This document shows positions 8,797 through 16,905 of a stretch of 64,000 nt of DNA, piece by piece (the stretch's first letter is position 1; every line of letters starts with the position of its first letter). The stretch covers positions 496,001 through 560,000 of the forward strand of contig NZ_JAGHMH010000028.1 of NCBI RefSeq assembly GCF_017741935.1. Reading direction: 5' to 3'. A model generated the notes under the pieces. That model ran no database searches. It saw nothing but the letters and a program-made list of their open reading frames with translations, and was not told the DNA's origin. The translations under genes were made by a program, and so were the position numbers. Source of the stretch: Rhizobium sp. 16-449-1b (GTDB lineage Bacteria; Pseudomonadota; Alphaproteobacteria; Rhizobiales; Rhizobiaceae).

Positions 8797-9156
8797 CTGC
8801 CCGTCTCCTTGGTCGCGCCTTGGCGCGTGTCGTTTCAGTCCCGCAGGCGGAGCCGCAGGTGACCTGGCACGCTCCTCCGCTGGCGATTTAAAGGCGTTTT
8901 TTATTGGCGGTATGCGTGGACGCACGCGTGGCGGCCGGCTGCGCAATCGCTGCCGTGAGGACCGTCACTTTGCTGTAGGCGCGTGCTGTCATCGTCGAAA
9001 TGGACCCGCGTAACGGCCGCCGATGGCTGACCTCTGATTACGTCAGCATTGCTTACTTATCTTGATTGCTAGAGTCAAGTTTGACTCAGGGGTGCGCGCG
9101 ATTTTCGTCACGGCCTGCCTGCATAATTCCTGTTCGGCAAAGGTTATGAGCACAAC
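8797..9156. other. Intergenic region upstream of the GltB-like gene, with a 16-bp inverted repeat
   Basis: No convincing gene is present. The region must hold the promoter of the minus-strand GltB-like/CysJ-like unit. The one clear structure is GAGTCAA-GT-TTGACTC at 9072-9087, a perfect 7-bp inverted repeat with a 2-base centre, inside an AT-richer patch (about 9040-9090). It looks like a dimeric regulator site, and TTGACT inside it also resembles a -35 element. I found no clear -24/-12 sigma-54 pair on the minus strand. Confidence 0.4.
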
Positions 9157-9192
9157 GAGATGTGGCGGCGCCTGGGGAGACGCCGCCACATC
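9157..9192 (-). terminator. Stem-loop after the chemoreceptor gene
   Basis: A perfect 13-bp stem, AGATGTGGCGGCG (9157-9169) and its complement (9180-9192), with a 10-base loop lies 38 bases past the chemoreceptor stop. It is the probable 3' end of that minus-strand transcript. There is little U tract. Confidence 0.55.
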
Positions 9193-9230
9193 TATTCCGA
9201 TAATCGAGCCGACTCGATCGCGTCGGAGAG

Positions 9231-11087
9231 TTAGCTTGCGAGCCGCATCTTCTGGCCCATGTCGTGAAGCGACGTTGCCCCACCCCGCTGAGCAATGCGG
9301 AAGCCTCGGATCAGATCGAGCAGATCGCCGGTGTCGTTGGCGAGCACCTCGGCGGATGCTGTCGTCTCTTCCGCCATCGCGGCATTCTGTTGCGTTGCCG
9401 TGTCCAGCTGGTTCATCGATTGCGAGATCGATCGCAACGTCGTGTCCTGCTCCTGGGCACTGTGAGAGATCTTCGCGACGATCTCGTTGGCGCTTTCGAT
9501 CTGGCTTGAAATCCTCTTCAGCGCTTCACCGGCGCGTCCGACAAGATCCACACCCTGCTCGACCTGCGTCGAGGAGCTGGAAATCTGACCCTTGATTTCC
9601 TTCGCCGCCGCGGCGGACCGCTGCGCGAGTTCGCGAACCTCCTGCGCGACAACCGCGAAACCCTTGCCGCTTTCGCCTGCACGGGCCGCTTCGACGCCGG
9701 CATTGAGGGCCAGAAGGTTCGTCTGGAAGGCGATTTCGTCGATGACACCGATGATCTTCGTGATCTCGGCGGAGGACTGTTCGATGCCGTTCATGGCGTT
9801 GATCGCTTCGCTGACGACGGCGTCGCTCTGCTGCGCCTCGGTGCTGACACTGGAAACGCGCCGCGCCGCTTCGCGAGCGCCATCGGCGGTCTGCCTGACG
9901 GCAACCGTCAGTTCGTCGAGCGCCGCCGAGGTTTCTTCGAGGTTGGCGGCCTGGCGTTCCGTGCGCTGCGCCAGTTCGTTGGAGGCGCGGCGAATTTCTT
10001 CCTTGCTGACGGCAATATCGTTGCCCTTCAGACTGACGCGCGACATCGCCTGCTCAAGCCGTGCGAGCGCATCGTTGAAGTTGTCGCGCAGGCCGGCATA
10101 TTTCGCCCCGAGATCGTCGCAGCGGACGGTGAGGTCGCCGTTCGCCAGCCTCTCGAGCGAGCTTCCGATTGTCGAGACAACATGCGCCTGTTGCTCGGCG
10201 TCAAGCAGCTGCGCATCGACGCTGCGCTGGCGCTCGGCATTCAGCTCGCGCTGTTGCTCTTCCTGGCGGATGGTCATCTGCTGGCGATCGCGCACCTTTT
10301 CCTGCAGCGACTTGGTGGCTTTCGCCATCATGCCGACTTCGTTGCGCAGGTCGGTGTGCGGTATGACCTTGCTGACATCCTCATTGGCAACCGCGCCCAA
10401 CGCGTCGTGGATCGCAGTCAGCGGCTGCGAAATGCTGCGAATGATGTAGAAAGCCATGGCGACGGCGATGAACAGCGCGATGAGACAGAGACCAACGACT
10501 TCAATCGTCGCATCCCAGATCTGCGCCTCGACATCATCCATGTAGACGCCGGTCGCAACGACGACCTTCCAGGGTTCGAAGGCTTTTGAATAATTGCCCT
10601 TGAGGAAGAGCTGATCGGCCGGTTGTCCGGGCTTCTGCCAGTAGAAGATGGTGCGGCCGCCGCCCGCGATGCCGCGATCAACCTGCTCCTTGGAGATATA
10701 TTTTCCGGTCTTGTCCTGTGTGCCGGACTGGTTCTGACCGATGCTTTTGGAGCCTTCCTTGAAGATCTGGACGACATTGTAGTCGAAGCCGACGAAATAG
10801 CCTGAAGGCTCGTATTTCATCTTCTCGACAACCTTGAAGGCTGCCTGTTGTGCGGCTTCGTGCGTCAGTGTTCCAGCTTTCTCCTGCTGGTAGAAGGTGT
10901 CGAGCACACTGATGGCGCTTTCGACCTGCGAGCGCATCATTTCGAAACGTTCGGTGTAGATGGCATCACGCAATGTGCTGATCTGCATGTAGACAATGCC
11001 GGAGAATATGACGAGCAGCAGGCCCACGAGCATGAAAAGTTGGCGTGAAATCCTTAGGTTTTTCAAAATGAAAGCTCCGAAAATCAA
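9231..11087 (-). CDS. Methyl-accepting chemotaxis protein with Cache sensor domain
   Basis: A 618-residue inner-membrane chemoreceptor that would signal to a CheA/CheW array. It has a first membrane segment (about residues 13-32), a periplasmic single-Cache domain (KYEPSGYFVGFDYN, then a YWQKPG… segment and WKVVVATGVYMDD), a second membrane segment (about 188-210), a HAMP linker and a full signalling hairpin with the invariant tip IDEIAFQTNLLALNAGVEAA. Cache domains of this type often bind small carboxylates or other metabolites, but the ligand cannot be read here. The C terminus (GQKMRLAS) has no CheR/CheB-tethering pentapeptide, unlike the second chemoreceptor in this window. It is a lone gene with a hairpin after its stop. 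Confidence 0.9.
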   Translation of the reverse strand: MIFGAFILKNLRISRQLFMLVGLLLVIFSGIVYMQISTLRDAIYTERFEMMRSQVESAISVLDTFYQQEKAGTLTHEAAQQAAFKVVEKMKYEPSGYFVGFDYNVVQIFKEGSKSIGQNQSGTQDKTGKYISKEQVDRGIAGGGRTIFYWQKPGQPADQLFLKGNYSKAFEPWKVVVATGVYMDDVEAQIWDATIEVVGLCLIALFIAVAMAFYIIRSISQPLTAIHDALGAVANEDVSKVIPHTDLRNEVGMMAKATKSLQEKVRDRQQMTIRQEEQQRELNAERQRSVDAQLLDAEQQAHVVSTIGSSLERLANGDLTVRCDDLGAKYAGLRDNFNDALARLEQAMSRVSLKGNDIAVSKEEIRRASNELAQRTERQAANLEETSAALDELTVAVRQTADGAREAARRVSSVSTEAQQSDAVVSEAINAMNGIEQSSAEITKIIGVIDEIAFQTNLLALNAGVEAARAGESGKGFAVVAQEVRELAQRSAAAAKEIKGQISSSSTQVEQGVDLVGRAGEALKRISSQIESANEIVAKISHSAQEQDTTLRSISQSMNQLDTATQQNAAMAEETTASAEVLANDTGDLLDLIRGFRIAQRGGATSLHDMGQKMRLAS

Positions 11088-11234
11088 AGTGGCGAGAACG
11101 CCGTAATGGTAAAAATAATTCGCCTGCTAGCAATCGGCGGTACATCATGAATTTTCGGTAAAGCTTTAATCAAACTGCACGCTAGGCTACTCGCTTGGCC
11201 TTGTGCTTTTGATCACCTCGGCCACGGGAAGCAC

Positions 11235-11263
11235 TTCCTCCAACCGGCTACCGGTCGGAGGAG
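11235..11263 (-). terminator. Hairpin after thiY
   Basis: CCTCC-A-ACCGG (11237-11247, with one mismatch) pairs with CCGGT-C-GGAGG (11251-11261) around a 3-base loop, extended by further pairs to 11235/11263. It lies about 35 bases beyond the thiY stop and is the likely end of the thiamine-precursor operon; no U tract follows on the minus strand. Confidence 0.45.
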
Positions 11264-11296
11264 TTTCGTGAATGGTACAGGCAGACATTCTTGCTG

Positions 11297-12337
11297 TCAG
11301 GCGGCGTCGAGCGGTGTGTTGCTGAAATAGCGCGAGAAGTCAGGTGCTGTGGTGAGCGCCTTGCCGTCGGCATCCTTCAGGATTTTCGCCTGAAACAGAT
11401 AGTCGCCGATCGCCGTCATCTTGGCCGGATCGATGCGACCGGTAATGCCGTCGTTTGTGCGGAAATAGTGCCCCGCGATCAGCGCCTTCAGCGATGCCTC
11501 TACAAGCGCGCGATTGGTCAGCGCGTCGCTATTGGCCGCGATCATCAGATCGACCGCGTCGTCGGGGTGATCGACCGCGAAGTCGTAGCCCTTGCGGGTT
11601 GCCTGCAGGAAGGCGCGGGCGAGGTCCGGCTTCTCGTTTAGAAATGCCTGGCTGGAGGCGAGCAGCGTCGTGTGCTCGTCCGGAACGCCATAATCGGCGT
11701 AGCGGAAGGCGCGTTGCTTCACACCCTCGAGCTCCGCCTGCACGCCTTCCCAGGTGTAGACTTCGAGCGTGAAATCAACGCTGCCGTTGGCGAGCGCCTG
11801 ATAGGCGGAGGTGCCGAGCGTCACGGTCTCGAATTCGCCCTTGCCGCCATCGTGGCGGATGAGCGAACCGATCAGCGCGTTCTCCCAGGCGCTGCCGAAG
11901 CCGCCGTAGGTCTTGCCGTCAAGATCCCTGGGGCTGCGGATGTCATCGCGATCGGCATTGAAGACAAGACGGCCGGTCTCGGTCTGGACGATGGCGTAGG
12001 TCGCCACGAGATCGGCGCCGGCTGTCCGCTGGGTCATGAGGCCGATGGCGCCGTCAATGCCGAAGTCAGCGACATGATTGGCGACGAGTGTGCCGGCCGA
12101 GGTGTCCGTATAGGGCAGGATCTCCACCTCAAGACCGGCATCCCGATAAAATCCCTTGTCGCGCGCCACGAAGAGGCCGATGTGGTTGGTATTCGGCGTC
12201 CAGTCCAGGGCGACCTTGACGGGGCGCTTCTCCTGGCTGCGGGCCGGCCTCGACAGAAGCGGTGACATTGGCAGCGTCAGAGCAAGCCCTGCGGCGGAAG
12301 CCAGGGCTGCGCGGCGGGTCAGCATCGGGTTTTTCAT
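11297..12337 (-). CDS. thiY: Thiamine-precursor ABC transporter, substrate-binding protein (ThiY/NMT1 family)
   Basis: A 346-residue periplasmic binding protein of the NMT1/THI5-like family. A cleavable signal with twin arginines (LTRRAALASAAG) starts the protein; the mature part begins near KRPVKVALDWTPNTNHIG, the usual family opening, and YGGFGSAWEN and YTWEG are also family-like. Family members bind hydroxymethylpyrimidine or its formyl-aminopyrimidine precursor. It is the last gene of the riboswitch-controlled operon, and its start overlaps the ATPase stop by 4 bp (12334-12337). The riboswitch upstream makes the thiamine role firm; the exact ligand is inferred from the family. Confidence 0.85.
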   Translation of the reverse strand: MKNPMLTRRAALASAAGLALTLPMSPLLSRPARSQEKRPVKVALDWTPNTNHIGLFVARDKGFYRDAGLEVEILPYTDTSAGTLVANHVADFGIDGAIGLMTQRTAGADLVATYAIVQTETGRLVFNADRDDIRSPRDLDGKTYGGFGSAWENALIGSLIRHDGGKGEFETVTLGTSAYQALANGSVDFTLEVYTWEGVQAELEGVKQRAFRYADYGVPDEHTTLLASSQAFLNEKPDLARAFLQATRKGYDFAVDHPDDAVDLMIAANSDALTNRALVEASLKALIAGHYFRTNDGITGRIDPAKMTAIGDYLFQAKILKDADGKALTTAPDFSRYFSNTPLDAA

Positions 12338-13122
12338 CGTGGTTCCTCCGGGTTGGTCGTTGTGGCGTCGTTCGGGGCATTGAATAGCGTGTCGAGAATG
12401 TCGGCCTCGATTTCGGCCGAGCGCGCACGCGCCGCGCCGTCCAAGATGCGCGGGCGCGGCAGATCGACGATGATCTCGCGGATGACGCGGGCGGGGCGGG
12501 GCGAGAAGATATAGATGCGATCGGAGAGATAGACCGCCTCGCGCACGTCATGGGTGACGAGCATCGCGGTCCAGTCGTGCTGCGACCACATCTCTTCCAG
12601 CCAGCGCTGCATGCTGGCACGCGTCAAGGCGTCGAGCGCGCCGAAGGGTTCGTCGAGCAACAGCATCGGCTTGTCCTGCACCACGGTGCGCAGCAGCGCC
12701 GCGCGCTGCCGCATGCCGCCGGACAACTCGGCCGGATAGTGTTGTTCGAAGCCATCGAGACCGAATTCGGAAAATAGCGGCAGCACCCGCCGGCGGGCCT
12801 CGGCACGGCGCATGCCCTGAACCTCGAGGCCAAGCGTGGTGTTGTCGATTATGCGCCGCCACGGCATCAGCGCGTCGCGCTGCGGCATGAAGGCGAAGGG
12901 GCGGATCGTTCCGTCGAGTGTCTGGCCGTCGAAGCGCATGCTGCCGCCTTCAGGCCTGCGCGCGCCGGTCAGCAGCTTGAACAGCGTGGATTTTCCAGAG
13001 CCCGAAGGCCCGAGGATGGAGACGAATTCGCCGGGTTGGACCGTGAGCGAGATGTCCGCCAAAACAGAGGTTTCGCCGTAGCGGCAGGTGATCTGCTCAA
13101 GTTCCAGGCGTGACGCGGTCAT
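12334..13122 (-). CDS. thiZ: Thiamine-precursor ABC transporter, ATP-binding protein
   Basis: A 262-residue ABC ATPase of the nitrate/taurine/pyrimidine class. Walker A is GPSGSGKST, the signature is LSGGMRQRAAL, Walker B is MLLLDEPFGALD and the switch His follows in LVTHDVREA. The start at 13122 is preferred over the in-frame ATG at 13152, because GGGGAG lies upstream and the start then overlaps the permease stop by 4 bp. It energises uptake by the permease upstream and the binding protein downstream, and is under the TPP riboswitch at the head of the operon. Confidence 0.85.
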   Translation of the reverse strand: MTASRLELEQITCRYGETSVLADISLTVQPGEFVSILGPSGSGKSTLFKLLTGARRPEGGSMRFDGQTLDGTIRPFAFMPQRDALMPWRRIIDNTTLGLEVQGMRRAEARRRVLPLFSEFGLDGFEQHYPAELSGGMRQRAALLRTVVQDKPMLLLDEPFGALDALTRASMQRWLEEMWSQHDWTAMLVTHDVREAVYLSDRIYIFSPRPARVIREIIVDLPRPRILDGAARARSAEIEADILDTLFNAPNDATTTNPEEPR

Positions 13123-13943
13123 CGGGCGCTCCCCTTTCCGCGTCTCGCCCATGGCATGGCCAGATGTTCGGCGATGACGGTGAGGCCGAACAGAGTGAGG
13201 GTCAGCACGGCGCTGACGAACACGGCAGCCAGCACCAGGTCAGGCCGGAAATTGTTCTTGGCGTTCAGCATGTAGATGCCGAGCCCTTTGGCAGCACCCG
13301 CATATTCCGCGAAGATCGCGCCGACGACGGCGTAGGTGATGGATATACGCAGCCCGGCGAAGAAGAAGGGCAGGGCGGATGGCAGCCGGGCGAGCAGGAA
13401 CTGCTTCCAGCGCGGCGCGCCCATCGAGGAAACCAACTGCTGTAACTCGTCCTCGGTCGATTGATAGCCCTGGCAAAGCGCTACCAGCATCGGGAAGAAA
13501 GTGACGAGCGCGACCAGCAGGATCTTCGGCATCAGGCCGAAGCCGAACCACAGAACGATCAGTGGCGCGATGGCGACCAGCGGCAGCGTCTGGCTGATGA
13601 TGAAGAGCGGAAACAGTGCGCGGCGCAGCGGCTGGCAGAAATCGATCAGCACCGACAGGATGAAGGCTGCCGCAAGCGAGCAGCCGAAACCGGCAAGCGT
13701 CGCCCGCAATGTCGGAAGCGTGTTGTCGAACAGGGCCTGCCGGGACTGGAAGGTCTGCGCGAGGACACGGGACGGCGAGGGCAGGGTCGTGGGCGAGATG
13801 CCGGACAGGCGGACATAGGCTTCCCAGACCGCCACCAGAAGGCAGACGGCCGCGATTGCCGGCAGAGCCTGGCTTAGACCAGTACGGATGTGATGGTGCA
13901 GGCCGGAAACGACCTGCCGTGAAGGCAGACGTGATGTCGACAT
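13119..13943 (-). CDS. thiX: Thiamine-precursor ABC transporter, permease
   Basis: A 274-residue inner-membrane permease of the BPD_transp_1 type with about six hydrophobic segments. The EAA loop that contacts the ATPase is visible as LVSSMGAPRWKQFLLARLPSAL. It lies between ykoF (36 bases upstream) and the ATPase gene (4-bp overlap). Sequence alone would fit nitrate/sulfonate/pyrimidine permeases; the TPP riboswitch and the YkoF and ThiY neighbours decide for a thiamine precursor. Confidence 0.85.
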   Translation of the reverse strand: MSTSRLPSRQVVSGLHHHIRTGLSQALPAIAAVCLLVAVWEAYVRLSGISPTTLPSPSRVLAQTFQSRQALFDNTLPTLRATLAGFGCSLAAAFILSVLIDFCQPLRRALFPLFIISQTLPLVAIAPLIVLWFGFGLMPKILLVALVTFFPMLVALCQGYQSTEDELQQLVSSMGAPRWKQFLLARLPSALPFFFAGLRISITYAVVGAIFAEYAGAAKGLGIYMLNAKNNFRPDLVLAAVFVSAVLTLTLFGLTVIAEHLAMPWARRGKGSAR

Positions 13944-13979
13944 GATAGAACCGTTCTGAACGCGGGCGTGGGTCGGCGC

Positions 13980-14588
13980 TTAGCGCTTGGACGGGCTGTT
14001 TGCCGAGACGGTAAGGTCGATCGTCACGTGGCCCGCCGGCGGGCCGAAGCGCACCAGCGCTTCGTGTACGGTCGAGAAAACCGCGCCGGTGTCGCCGCGC
14101 AGCTTCGTGCAGAAGTTCTTCGATTTTTCGAAGACGCCGGAATTCTTCAGAAAGTCGATGCAGCCGTAGATCTCGTCCATGTGGCCGTCGATCCCGAGCG
14201 TATAGAGCGAAAACTGCGCGGCCGTTTCCTGACCGATAACTGGCGCGTCCTTGACCGCCTGGTGCGCCCTTGCCTTGCGCTCGTCGAGCGGCGCCATGGG
14301 TCCGGTCAATTCGGGTGTCTGGCAGATCGGATCGTCAGGCTCTCCGGGGCAACCGCGCGAGATGGTCGCGTGCAGTACGCAATGCTTGCCGCTGCTGGCG
14401 GCCGCCGCGAACAGGTCGCGCATGGCGGCGAAGACGACGTCGGGCGTGCCGATGATCAGCGTCGAAATGTCGTCCGTCTCGATCCGCAACCTGTTACGAT
14501 GGGGATCGAGCGCGGCAAGCGCACGGGTGATGACACCGACGAAATCGTCGGTCATGGGATACAGTGAAATCTGCGCGCCGGAAAACAT
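13980..14588 (-). CDS. ykoF: YkoF-family thiamine/HMP-binding protein
   Basis: A 202-residue cytoplasmic protein of the YkoF family, which in Bacillus forms a dimer with tandem ferredoxin-like domains that bind thiamine. The two repeats show as QISLYPMTDDF near residue 5 and QFSLYTLGIDGHMDEIYGCI near 124; ATISRGCPGEPDD ends the first half. The start at 14588 has GAGG 7 bases upstream, directly beside the riboswitch P1 stem; a longer frame from 14612 would run into the aptamer. It is the first gene of the operon, and probably holds or delivers the imported precursor; the role is inferred from the family. Confidence 0.85.
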   Translation of the reverse strand: MFSGAQISLYPMTDDFVGVITRALAALDPHRNRLRIETDDISTLIIGTPDVVFAAMRDLFAAAASSGKHCVLHATISRGCPGEPDDPICQTPELTGPMAPLDERKARAHQAVKDAPVIGQETAAQFSLYTLGIDGHMDEIYGCIDFLKNSGVFEKSKNFCTKLRGDTGAVFSTVHEALVRFGPPAGHVTIDLTVSANSPSKR

Positions 14589-14595
14589 CGCTCTA

Positions 14596-14681
14596 CCTCG
14601 CTCCGCTGGCATTATCCAGATCAGCTTGAGGGTCCACGATCATGCGACCGTATCTCAGCCCCGGCATTACGGAGCACCCCT
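14596..14681 (-). promoter_or_regulatory. TPP riboswitch (THI element)
   Basis: On the minus strand the conserved aptamer parts follow in order: the P1 5' strand GCTCC (14675-14671), the core GGGGCTGAGATAC, the family-typical GGACCCTC and GCTGATCTGGATAATGCCAGC (given here as two overlapping parts, GCTGATCTGG and TAATGCCAGC), and the P1 3' strand GGAGC (14604-14600). The GAGG Shine-Dalgarno of ykoF starts at the next base. Ligand binding would stabilise P1 against the ribosome binding site, so translational repression is the likely mechanism. An upstream hairpin, CACCCC/GGGGTG (14675-14680 / 14690-14695), touches the same P1 strand. Confidence 0.95.
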
Positions 14682-14989
14682 GTGATGTCGGGGTGATACG
14701 CCAAAGCCTGGACGAGCGCAAGGGCCATGTCGTCGGCCAGGGAGCCATGCTTTCGCAGAGATCTTCATCCGGCAGGCTCAAATGGCCAGAGCGCGGAAAG
14801 CGTTTTGTTAGCAGAGGCTTAGGAACGCTTTATAAGTATGCTCCTGCGCCGCATGAAGCAAAACCGCCGCGAAATATGGCGAAAAAGGGACAGAATTTCT
14901 AAGCCGGTCCGCAACCGGGGGCAGTGGTTCCTCGCGATCTGGGCGCGGTCCGATTAGTTTCACCGCACAGTAAAACACCGGAGCGATAG
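14682..14989. other. Divergent promoter region between the thiamine and sulfate operons
   Basis: No gene is supported. It must contain the promoter of the riboswitch leader (leftward) and that of sbp-cysTWA (rightward). An AT-richer stretch near 14815-14880 (GCTTTATAAGTATGC and following) is the likeliest promoter area. I see no strong inverted repeat. The sbp start at 14990 has GGAGCG just upstream. Confidence 0.3.
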
Positions 14990-15976
14990 ATGAACCGCCT
15001 TCTGATTCTCGGCACAGCGCTTGCCGCCCTTTTCTCCGTTCAGGCCCATGCCGCAGAGCCGACGAAGCTTCTCAACGCATCCTATGACGTTTCGCGCGAG
15101 CTTTTCGCCTCGGAGAACGAAGCCTTCATCAAGCAGCATCCGGGCATTACCATCGACCAGTCGCATGCCGGCACCTCCAAGCAGGCGCGCTCGATCATCG
15201 AGGGCCTCGAGGCTGACGTCGTGACGTTCAACCAGTCGACGGATATCGATTTCCTCGCGAAGAACGGCTTCGTCTCCAAGGATTGGGCCAAGGCCTTCCC
15301 GAACAACGCGTCGCCATTCTACTCCTTCCCCTCCTTCCTAGTGCGCGCCGGTAACCCGAAGAACATCAAGGACTGGGGCGATCTGGCGCGTGACGACGTG
15401 CATGCGGTCTTCCCGAATCCGAAGACATCGGGCAATGCGCGCTACACCTATCTCGCCGCCTATGCCTGGGCCAAGGAAGCCTACAAGGGCGACGAAGGCA
15501 AGATCGAAGCCTACATCACCAAGATCTTCGACAACGTGCCGGTCTTCGACACCGGCGGCCGCGCCTCCACGACGACCTTCGTCGAGCGCGAAACAGGCGA
15601 TGTATTGATCACCTTCGAAGCCGAGACGCGCGGTATCGAGAAGCAGTATGGCTCCGACAAGGTGCAGGGCGTGATCCCGTCGGTCAGCCTGCTTGCCGAG
15701 TTCCCCGTCGCGGTGGTCGACAAGGTCGCCGCCAAGCATGGCTCCGAAGCGCTCGCGAAGTCCTATCTCGACTTCCTCTACACCGAGGAAGGCCAGCGGA
15801 TTGCCGCGCAGTTTGGCCATCGCGTTCGCGATGAGAAGGTGATCGGCGAGTTCAAGGACCAGTTTCCGGCGATCCGCCTCGTCAATGTCGATGAGACCTT
15901 CGGCGGTTGGGAAAAGATCCAGAAGGAACACTTCGCTTCCGGCGGCATTCTCGACAAGCTTTATGGCAGCCGGTAA
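14990..15976 (+). CDS. sbp: Sulfate ABC transporter, substrate-binding protein
   Basis: A 328-residue periplasmic sulfate-binding protein. A Sec signal peptide (about residues 1-22, ending AHAAEP) precedes family landmarks: LLNASYDVSRELF, the DQSHAGTSKQA segment, VTFNQSTDID, KTSGNARYTYLAAYAWA and RHxVRDEKV-like GHRVRDEKV. Binding of sulfate by neutral hydrogen bonds is known for the family. It is the first gene of sbp-cysT-cysW-cysA, with a 105-base gap before cysT, as is usual for a binding protein made in excess. Thiosulfate binding (CysP) is the alternative. Confidence 0.92.
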   Translation: MNRLLILGTALAALFSVQAHAAEPTKLLNASYDVSRELFASENEAFIKQHPGITIDQSHAGTSKQARSIIEGLEADVVTFNQSTDIDFLAKNGFVSKDWAKAFPNNASPFYSFPSFLVRAGNPKNIKDWGDLARDDVHAVFPNPKTSGNARYTYLAAYAWAKEAYKGDEGKIEAYITKIFDNVPVFDTGGRASTTTFVERETGDVLITFEAETRGIEKQYGSDKVQGVIPSVSLLAEFPVAVVDKVAAKHGSEALAKSYLDFLYTEEGQRIAAQFGHRVRDEKVIGEFKDQFPAIRLVNVDETFGGWEKIQKEHFASGGILDKLYGSR

Positions 15977-16081
15977 GCCCTAACAAGATATCACATCGCT
16001 TGGCTCGGCTGGCGTTTGCCCGCCGGGCCGCTTTCGTCATCGTGCTTGCAGTGCAGGACTTATGAAACAGGGAATGACCGC

Positions 16082-16903
16082 TTGAGACGCAATGTCCTGC
16101 CCGGATTACGCCTGTCGTTGGGTGTGACCCTTCTCTATGTCGGCCTTATCGTCGTCCTGCCTCTGGCTGCCCTGGTGTTCAAGGCCGCAAGCCTTGGGCC
16201 CGACGATTACTGGCGCATCGTGTCGTCCTCGCGCGCGCTTGCAAGCTATCGGGTCACGGTGCTGTCGGCGCTCGGCGCCACGATCTTCAACCTGTTTTTC
16301 GGCTTCGCGCTCGCCTGGGTGCTGACGCGCTACCGCTTTCCCGGCTGGCGGCTTGTCGATGCGATGGTCGATCTGCCATTCGCGCTGCCGACGGCGGTGG
16401 CCGGTATCGCGCTGACGACGCTGTTTGCAGCGAACGGCTGGTTCGGCTCGGTGCTTGAAGGTATCGGCATCAAGGTCGCCTATACGCCTATTGGCATCAT
16501 GGTCGCCATGTGCTTCACCAGCCTTCCCTTCATCGTGCGCACCGTGCAGCCGGTTCTGGAAGATCTCGACCCCGCTTACGAAGAGGCGGCGCAGTCGCTG
16601 GGCGGTTCGGACTGGACGATTTTCCGCAAGGTCATGCTGCCGCTGCTGACGCCGGCGCTGCTGGCCGGCGTGTCCTTGTCCTTCGCCCGCTCGCTTGGTG
16701 AATTCGGCGCCATCATTTTCATCGCCGGCAATCAGCCGATGTCGACGGAGATCACAGCGCTTCTCGTCTTCATCCGGCTTGAGGAATACGACTACCAGGC
16801 TGCTGCGGCAATCGCCTCCGTCCTGTTGCTGACAGCCTTCGTCATGCTGGCGTTGACAAACTGGATGCAGGCGCGGGCGCTCCGCTACACGGTGAGGAAC
16901 TGA
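16082..16903 (+). CDS. cysT: Sulfate ABC transporter, permease CysT
   Basis: A 273-residue inner-membrane permease with six hydrophobic segments (for example LSLGVTLLYVGLIVVLPLAA near the start). The EAA motif is EEAAQSLGGSDWTIFRKVMLP, and DLPFALPTAVAGIALT is typical of CysT. I chose the TTG at 16082 because the product then begins RRNVLPGLRLSLG like other CysT proteins, with a purine-rich CAGGGAA upstream; an in-frame ATG at 16016 would add an unusual N terminus. cysW starts 2 bases after its stop. Confidence 0.9.
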   Translation: MRRNVLPGLRLSLGVTLLYVGLIVVLPLAALVFKAASLGPDDYWRIVSSSRALASYRVTVLSALGATIFNLFFGFALAWVLTRYRFPGWRLVDAMVDLPFALPTAVAGIALTTLFAANGWFGSVLEGIGIKVAYTPIGIMVAMCFTSLPFIVRTVQPVLEDLDPAYEEAAQSLGGSDWTIFRKVMLPLLTPALLAGVSLSFARSLGEFGAIIFIAGNQPMSTEITALLVFIRLEEYDYQAAAAIASVLLLTAFVMLALTNWMQARALRYTVRN

Positions 16904-16905
16904 TC

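Noticed and set aside
6406..8862. Long plus-strand open frame (818 codons) opposite the GltB-like gene
   Set aside because: The minus-strand frame encodes a complete glutamate-synthase-like protein with all domain motifs. The opposite frame is open only because of high GC at third codon positions; its translation is rich in His/Gly/Arg without any motif.
8797..9000. Search for a sigma-54 promoter before the GltB-like gene
   Set aside because: TGGCACG occurs on the plus strand near 8857, but it points away from the gene and lacks the -12 TTGC element.
14593..14781. 62-codon minus-strand frame
   Set aside because: It runs through the TPP riboswitch aptamer, whose conserved bases explain this sequence better.
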